A stretch of DNA of 64,000 nt, taken from positions 24,917,701-24,981,700 of the forward strand of contig OZ024890.1 in assembly GCA_964017195.1 (NCBI GenBank), read 5' to 3'. The notes beneath the pieces were generated by a model. That model saw nothing but the letters and a program-made list of their open reading frames with translations, did no database searches and was not told the DNA's origin. Positions 60,401 to 64,000 of the stretch are shown in pieces. Source of the stretch: Siderastrea radians (taxonomy: Eukaryota; Cnidaria; Anthozoa; Scleractinia; Rhizangiidae). The position numbers and the translations under genes were made by a program. Numbering within the stretch: position 1 is the stretch's first letter; each line of letters starts with the position of its first letter.

Positions 60401-63369
60401 TCGTTAGGATTTCGTCCACAGGTTTAAAAGTATTGCTACCCCCTTGTACACCATAGTAAATTGTGCAACTGGAAATACTGCTCGGTAGCTTTCATGTTTA
60501 GGTATTCTTTTTGAGATGCTAATTTCCATAACTGGTTGCTTCGTTTCAGGATGATCCAATGTACGAAGTAGGCCTTGATATAAGGTCTCAGCTACGAGTG
60601 TTTGAGCAGATAGACGAAGTAGAAAGAAAAAAACGAGATGCTAGAGAAAGAGATATTTTAATGCGAGCTGCCAAAGTAAGTGACTGTCTAATCTTTACAT
60701 GTACAATTCATATTTGCCAATCAGATCACAATATCGCAAACTCTTCTTACATTCATTCATTTTAGATGTACGACGTATTGTTAATAGATAATTATTTGTA
60801 ATTAGTTTTTTTTTAGGACAGTAGTTAGTTTTAGTAGTTTTAAGCATTGTATATTTTATATTTTAGATCTGTGACATTTGTATTTCTTATTTTAGATTTT
60901 AATACTTTTTATTTTATGGAGGACCTCCCTGAAAACCACGTACTTACGTGACGGGCGCTTCCTCGTTAAAGATTGTTTTTATTATTTATTATTATTATTG
61001 TTAACTTTACCGTTTTTACGTTGAATAGAGTCGGTCAAGACAAGAGGATCCTGAGCAAGCAAGACTCAAAGAGAAAGCAAAACAGGTACAAACCAAGGAA
61101 GCCCATTGCACTTTGCAACTTGGCCATTGCACGTGTTTGAATTTAGATAACAAAGATCCCACAAGTGATGTACCAGCATTATGTTTTTTTAAAAAAACAT
61201 ACATGTAAAATTTTAGTGACATTGAGCACAAATATGGAAAACTGGAAGTGTAGGGCGAGTGTTAAAACTGGGTGTCCTTTCATGATTTTTTCTATTCTTA
61301 TAAAAGTTGAAATCTTTTTTACCCTAGCTACAACAAGAGGAAGAGGAATTAATACGTAAACGAGCAGCTAACTCAACGGCGCTGGCCGCCATTGGACCAA
61401 GGAAAAAGAGAAAATTAGATGAAGTACTTGAGGGAGGGTCATCTGTTTCAAATCCAGTAAGCATTTTACACTGTAAATTATTATGCTGTAAGTTATTATC
61501 TTTATTGTTGCATGGAAATAAGGTAATAAAAATTCTCAAGTTTCATGCGTGGCATGCAAAAAAAATTACGATTGTGTTGTGACATGTTTTACCATTCCCA
61601 ACAAACAGAAACATCAGCGTCCTCCCTACGAACCATTTTGAGAACATCCTTGGAGTAGGAAGTTTGAATGACTTGCCATGAAAATGGCATGTTGCAATTC
61701 TGTTATATGTTCCTGTTGTTTGAGTGGCTTTTGTTTGGACTGTGAGGAAAGCAAGCAAACAGGAAGTTAAAAAAACTAACTAAGGGCAACAAGCAACCTG
61801 TTTCGGTGAAGTATGGGCTTTGGAAGCCTTAATTGACCCAAATATTCCGACATAACTTTCACTAAAACTTTGAGTTGTCTTTCCTAACTTAAAAAAGTCA
61901 AATGGAATTTCATGATGTGTAGAGATTAATGTTTTATTATTTCTTCTCTTCATGGAAGGAATAAGATTCTACTTCCTTCCTTCTTCTTGAATAATCAGCT
62001 ACAGAATCTGAACAAATGAAATCGTGTCACTTATTGGAATCCTCCCCCCACCCATCAATCCAAATCAAAAAGGATGCAAAACCTTTACAATAAATGTAGA
62101 AACAACGGTTTGTTGACCGTTGTCATTGGATATTCGAGAGTGAACGACAGTACTAATAATAAATAAACAATAAAACTTTTGTGCGGTGTTTTTGATATCT
62201 CCCACTTGAGTTTCTTTTGTTGCTTGTTATCTTATTTTATGTTACACCTCACTATATTATTTACTTTTTGCTATTCAGGGTTCTTCTTCCACCTCGTCTT
62301 CGCCATCTTCTTCCACTTCACAAGGAAATCAAAAAGACATTCGACAACAGGTGAGAAGTGAGAAAAAAATGAAGAAAACAAAAAGGCGGGCGTACCCTCC
62401 TTGTATTGTGTCAGTGTGGTATACAGAGGATATTATACGGTGGCGCAAAGACATGAACTTTATTTTTGAGTGGTAAAAACAATATTTTACGAACAAGCGC
62501 AGCGAGTTACGACGAGAAAATAAAATTCATATCTTCAAGCCACTGTGTAAGTTTCTTTTTATTATATAGACAAGAGTTTTTTGCACAAACAAGGGTTTAA
62601 GAGCGGGAAATGACGTCATCAATATATTCACTAGTGAGGAGTCCCGGATGTAGTTTCATATGAACTTCATGAGTGGTCTTCTTTCTACTAAAACACTTCT
62701 AACTACATAATAAATACTGTTATGCGCGGTCTTCAAGTTGCTTGGTGGCAGAAGGGTTATCCGATCTAATCGCCCTCTAGACAAATCATCCGACTCATCT
62801 ACAATCGTGGCCAAAAGTATTGTGATACTTGCAGAAAACGTTACATTAAAGCTACACACCCTCCTCCTCCTCATGCAATGTTGAGTTCAAGCATCCTTTG
62901 CAACCTGAATCAGTTCAGTTGTTGTCAGCATTGTCTGGGGGAGAGGAGTGGGGTGCTAAAAGATTCCAGAATAATAACACAAATAAACGTGCTGTGAATG
63001 GTTATGTGTGACCGTTTAATTCAAACAGTATATATATATATATTTTGGAAATTTGCTTTAAGAAAACTAAATGCTCTTCAAAAGGGCCTCTGTGATTTAC
63101 AAAAAAGATTTTATTACTACTATTCTGCACTGACATCACGATCCTTCTGGGGAAGAGCTGGGAAGGGTTTTGCTATGTTTTGTTTTTTGTTGTTGTTGTA
63201 TTTTTTGTCCTGGTGAAATGTACCATGTCCTCTTACTTTATTTTGTCTCCTCTCTCAGGTTCCTCGCCAAAGAATGCGACGAGTGCTTCTCAAAGATCTT
63301 ATATTTGTTATGGAACAGGAGAAGGAAACTACGAAATCCCTATTATTATACAAGGCGCTGCTCAAATAA
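48414..63369 (+). CDS. TAF4: TFIID subunit TAF4, 11 exons, complete
   Basis: Exons: 48414-49580, 55202-55291, 56130-56590, 58185-58239, 59089-59206, 60065-60195, 60550-60675, 61029-61085, 61328-61456, 62279-62350, 63259-63369. These total 2517 nt = 838 aa, ending RMRRVLLKDLIF, then LLLYKALLK and TAA. The start MASSFLEDLFEKEVDEK matches the family N-terminus, so the ATG at 48414 is preferred over the longer open frame from 48261. The first exon encodes a long Thr/Pro/Gln/Val-rich region. The TAFH (NHR1) domain, about residues 345-431, spans exons 1-3. The C-terminal part with DDINDVTSMAGVNL and the histone-fold segment, which pairs with TAF12, follows from about residue 575. A core nuclear component of TFIID. 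Intron 1 (5.6 kb) and introns 3, 5, 6 and 10 carry repeats. Confidence 0.95.
49814..50427. mobile_element. Fold-back element in TAF4 intron 1, copy A
   Basis: Left tactcagtgcgttccgctca, then ttatttaggaatgattttca, and right gaaagtcattcccaaataat, then gaatgcgctgagtat, are inverted. aatcaaaattcca / tggaattttgatt mark the inner edges of the arms. Same family as 52697-53306. Confidence 0.75.
51251..51406. repeat. Palindromic element
   Basis: aataatacatgggtgcgcgg, agatatggaatttctc and gtgttcaacacaatatctca face complementary sequence after about 51327 (gtgagatatcgaattgaaca, gaaattccatgtatctccaa, accatgtattatt), around the loop cgagtgagcgtaacgaa. TAF4 intron 1. Confidence 0.75.
52697..53306. mobile_element. 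Fold-back element in TAF4 intron 1, copy B, with an extra half at 53395-53512
   Basis: Left tagtcgaaatactcagcgcg and right gcactgagtattttgacta are inverted, with the same subterminal sequence as copy A. A third terminal arm (ggaattttgattccaataac ... ctctgagtattttgacca) follows at 53395-53512, so the cluster holds one full element plus a solo end. Confidence 0.75.
53513..55201. other. Rest of TAF4 intron 1
   Basis: No supported gene. A loose inverted similarity occurs between 53810-53900 and 54010-54180 (cctcctaatgcagat... against ...ggaggcaccttcctt), perhaps another degenerate fold-back element. The 3' part is AT-rich. Confidence 0.4.
56655..56998. repeat. Dispersed element in TAF4 intron 3, copy 1
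   Basis: gaggatattacacggcaatg, caatattttacgaacgagtg, gaaaatgacgtcatcgatat and tcactagtgagga occur in the same order at 62426-62720. The front half contains a palindrome around gaacgagtgcagcgagtg. Confidence 0.75.
57035..57250. repeat. Head-to-head pair of tRNA-like SINE units, copy 2
   Basis: The right unit reads cttgataactcagttggtta, then gaggtcatgagtttgaatac. The left unit is inverted, reading on minus ggtagctcagttgatttgag and then gaatcctgttcaagcc. The centre is ccagctgg ... ccagctcccagttg. Same arrangement as 15384-15590. TAF4 intron 3. Confidence 0.6.
59223..59824. mobile_element. CAGGG/CCCTG-ended element in TAF4 intron 5, with nested insertion
   Basis: Starts CAGGGCTAAAAATGGATGG and ends AAGTTTTATCCCTG, like the 9530-10413 element. 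A clear target duplication was not found. A second element sits inside at 59489-59722. Confidence 0.6.
59489..59722. mobile_element. Nested MITE with about 35-bp inverted ends
   Basis: caatctcatacccagagtcc, continuing tcaggcttcttggtcagc, faces gctgaccaagaagcctgagg, then actctgggtacgagattg. AACTAG flanks both sides (59483-59488 and 59723-59728). It interrupts the CAGGG-type element, so it inserted later. Confidence 0.8.
60235..60510. repeat. Minisatellite-like repeat, about 105-115-bp unit, fragment in TAF4 intron 6
   Basis: Phrases such as tagcttttacttgaat, aggatttcgtccacagg, cttgtacaaaaacagcacca and actgctcggtagctttcat recur in tandem with divergence. The same unit reappears at 63865-64000. 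Confidence 0.6.
62426..62720. repeat. Dispersed element in TAF4 intron 10, copy 2
   Basis: Matches 56655-56998 over its length: gaggatattatacggtggcg, caatattttacgaacaagcg, ggaaatgacgtcatcaatat, tcactagtgaggagtcccgg. It lacks a short internal piece present in copy 1. Confidence 0.75.
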
Positions 63370-63864
63370 CCCAGCACGGCGCTGTCACGCTTCACATTCA
63401 TTAATGACCAATCACAGCTCCTGAAGTCATTGCGGTCGTAACTGTCTTCCTTCCAGCTAAAGTTCGCTTGTTTTCACACGATTCTACCTGGGAAAAAAGA
63501 GTTGCGTGACAGTGTGACAATCACACAAGTAACGGTAGCTAAGACTACGTCTGCGCCAGTTCGCAGAAATTTCTACATCCTCAATTCAAATGCCGTGAAC
63601 ATTCGTTGAAGTCGACGATCTTCAGACATCCAAGAGCAAAATCTTCGTATTATTTGTGAAATACGAGCCTGTGGGGAAATATCCCACGAAGGAGACAATT
63701 CTTGCTAATGAATTTATTTTGTAACACTTTAAAAATGTGCCTCGACCCTATTTAACAGCTGCCAATGCCCTTTTGTAATAATCTTTTCACCCTTAATTTT
63801 CTTAACACTGAGAAAAATCCCGAATTTCCTGCATTGACGATAGTGTAATCCAAGCAGAACCACA
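63370..63864. other. Downstream flank of TAF4
   Basis: Probable TAF4 3' UTR. No canonical AATAAA was seen in this stretch and no further gene is visible. Confidence 0.5.
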
Positions 63865-64000
63865 GAAAGGTGCTACTTAGTAGCTTTCAATTAAATGGTC
63901 GCACTTAAGAATTTCATCTACCGACTCAAAAGTTAAACCAGCCAGTAAACCAAAATTAACAGTGCCGAAGTACAGTACTGCTCAGTAGCTTTTATTTAAA
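63865..64000. repeat. Minisatellite-like repeat running off the window
   Basis: The unit tagctttcaattaaatggtc starts at 63881 and again at 63986 (tagcttttatttaaa), giving a period of about 105 bp. Related to 60235-60510. The array probably continues beyond the window. Confidence 0.65.

Overview
The window is nuclear DNA from an animal, most likely an anthozoan cnidarian (a stony coral or sea anemone). The genes are split into short exons with canonical GT/AG introns. Their products resemble vertebrate orthologues over most of their length. The AT-rich introns and intergenic DNA are packed with small inverted-repeat transposons and tRNA-derived repeats of a kind common in anthozoans. The taxon is an inference from style; no species-level marker was found. 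All exon coordinates were assembled by hand from reading frame, splice sites and recalled family sequence. For the four multi-exon genes, every exon-exon junction keeps phase and the joined frame ends in a stop.

Layout. (1) 1-9 kb holds a tandem pair of single-coding-exon beta-1,3-galactosyltransferase-like genes (+), each followed by a decayed fragment of a third copy. The 6.3 kb between them is almost entirely transposon-derived. (2) 9.4-14.2 kb (-) is a complete five-exon CFAP418 (C8orf37) orthologue, 202 aa. (3) 14.5-26.5 kb (+) is a complete 16-exon PEPD (prolidase) gene, 500 aa, with a duplicated exon 10. CFAP418 and PEPD are head to head, 270 bp apart. (4) 26.5-29.4 kb is a convergent intergenic gap with poly(A) signals and two small inverted-repeat elements. 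(5) 29.4-48.1 kb (-) is a complete 17-exon RSPRY1 gene, 538 aa, with an 11-nt microexon. A decayed LINE, a 248-bp triplicated repeat and many MITE-like elements sit in its introns. (6) 48.4-63.4 kb (+) is a complete 11-exon TAF4 gene, 838 aa. RSPRY1 and TAF4 are head to head, 326 bp apart.

The genes are ordinary housekeeping, glycosylation or ciliary genes and do not form one pathway. What is unusual is (a) the prolidase exon duplication, which offers two alternative versions of a conserved segment near the active site, and (b) the density of non-autonomous elements whose target-site duplications can be read directly. These comprise 9-bp duplications at two elements, TTAA sites at two abutting elements, TAA at one, and 6-bp duplications with CAGGG/CCCTG termini at two. 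A hammerhead-ribozyme-like core lies inside the degenerate LINE region. No CRISPR arrays, operons or prokaryotic features were seen.
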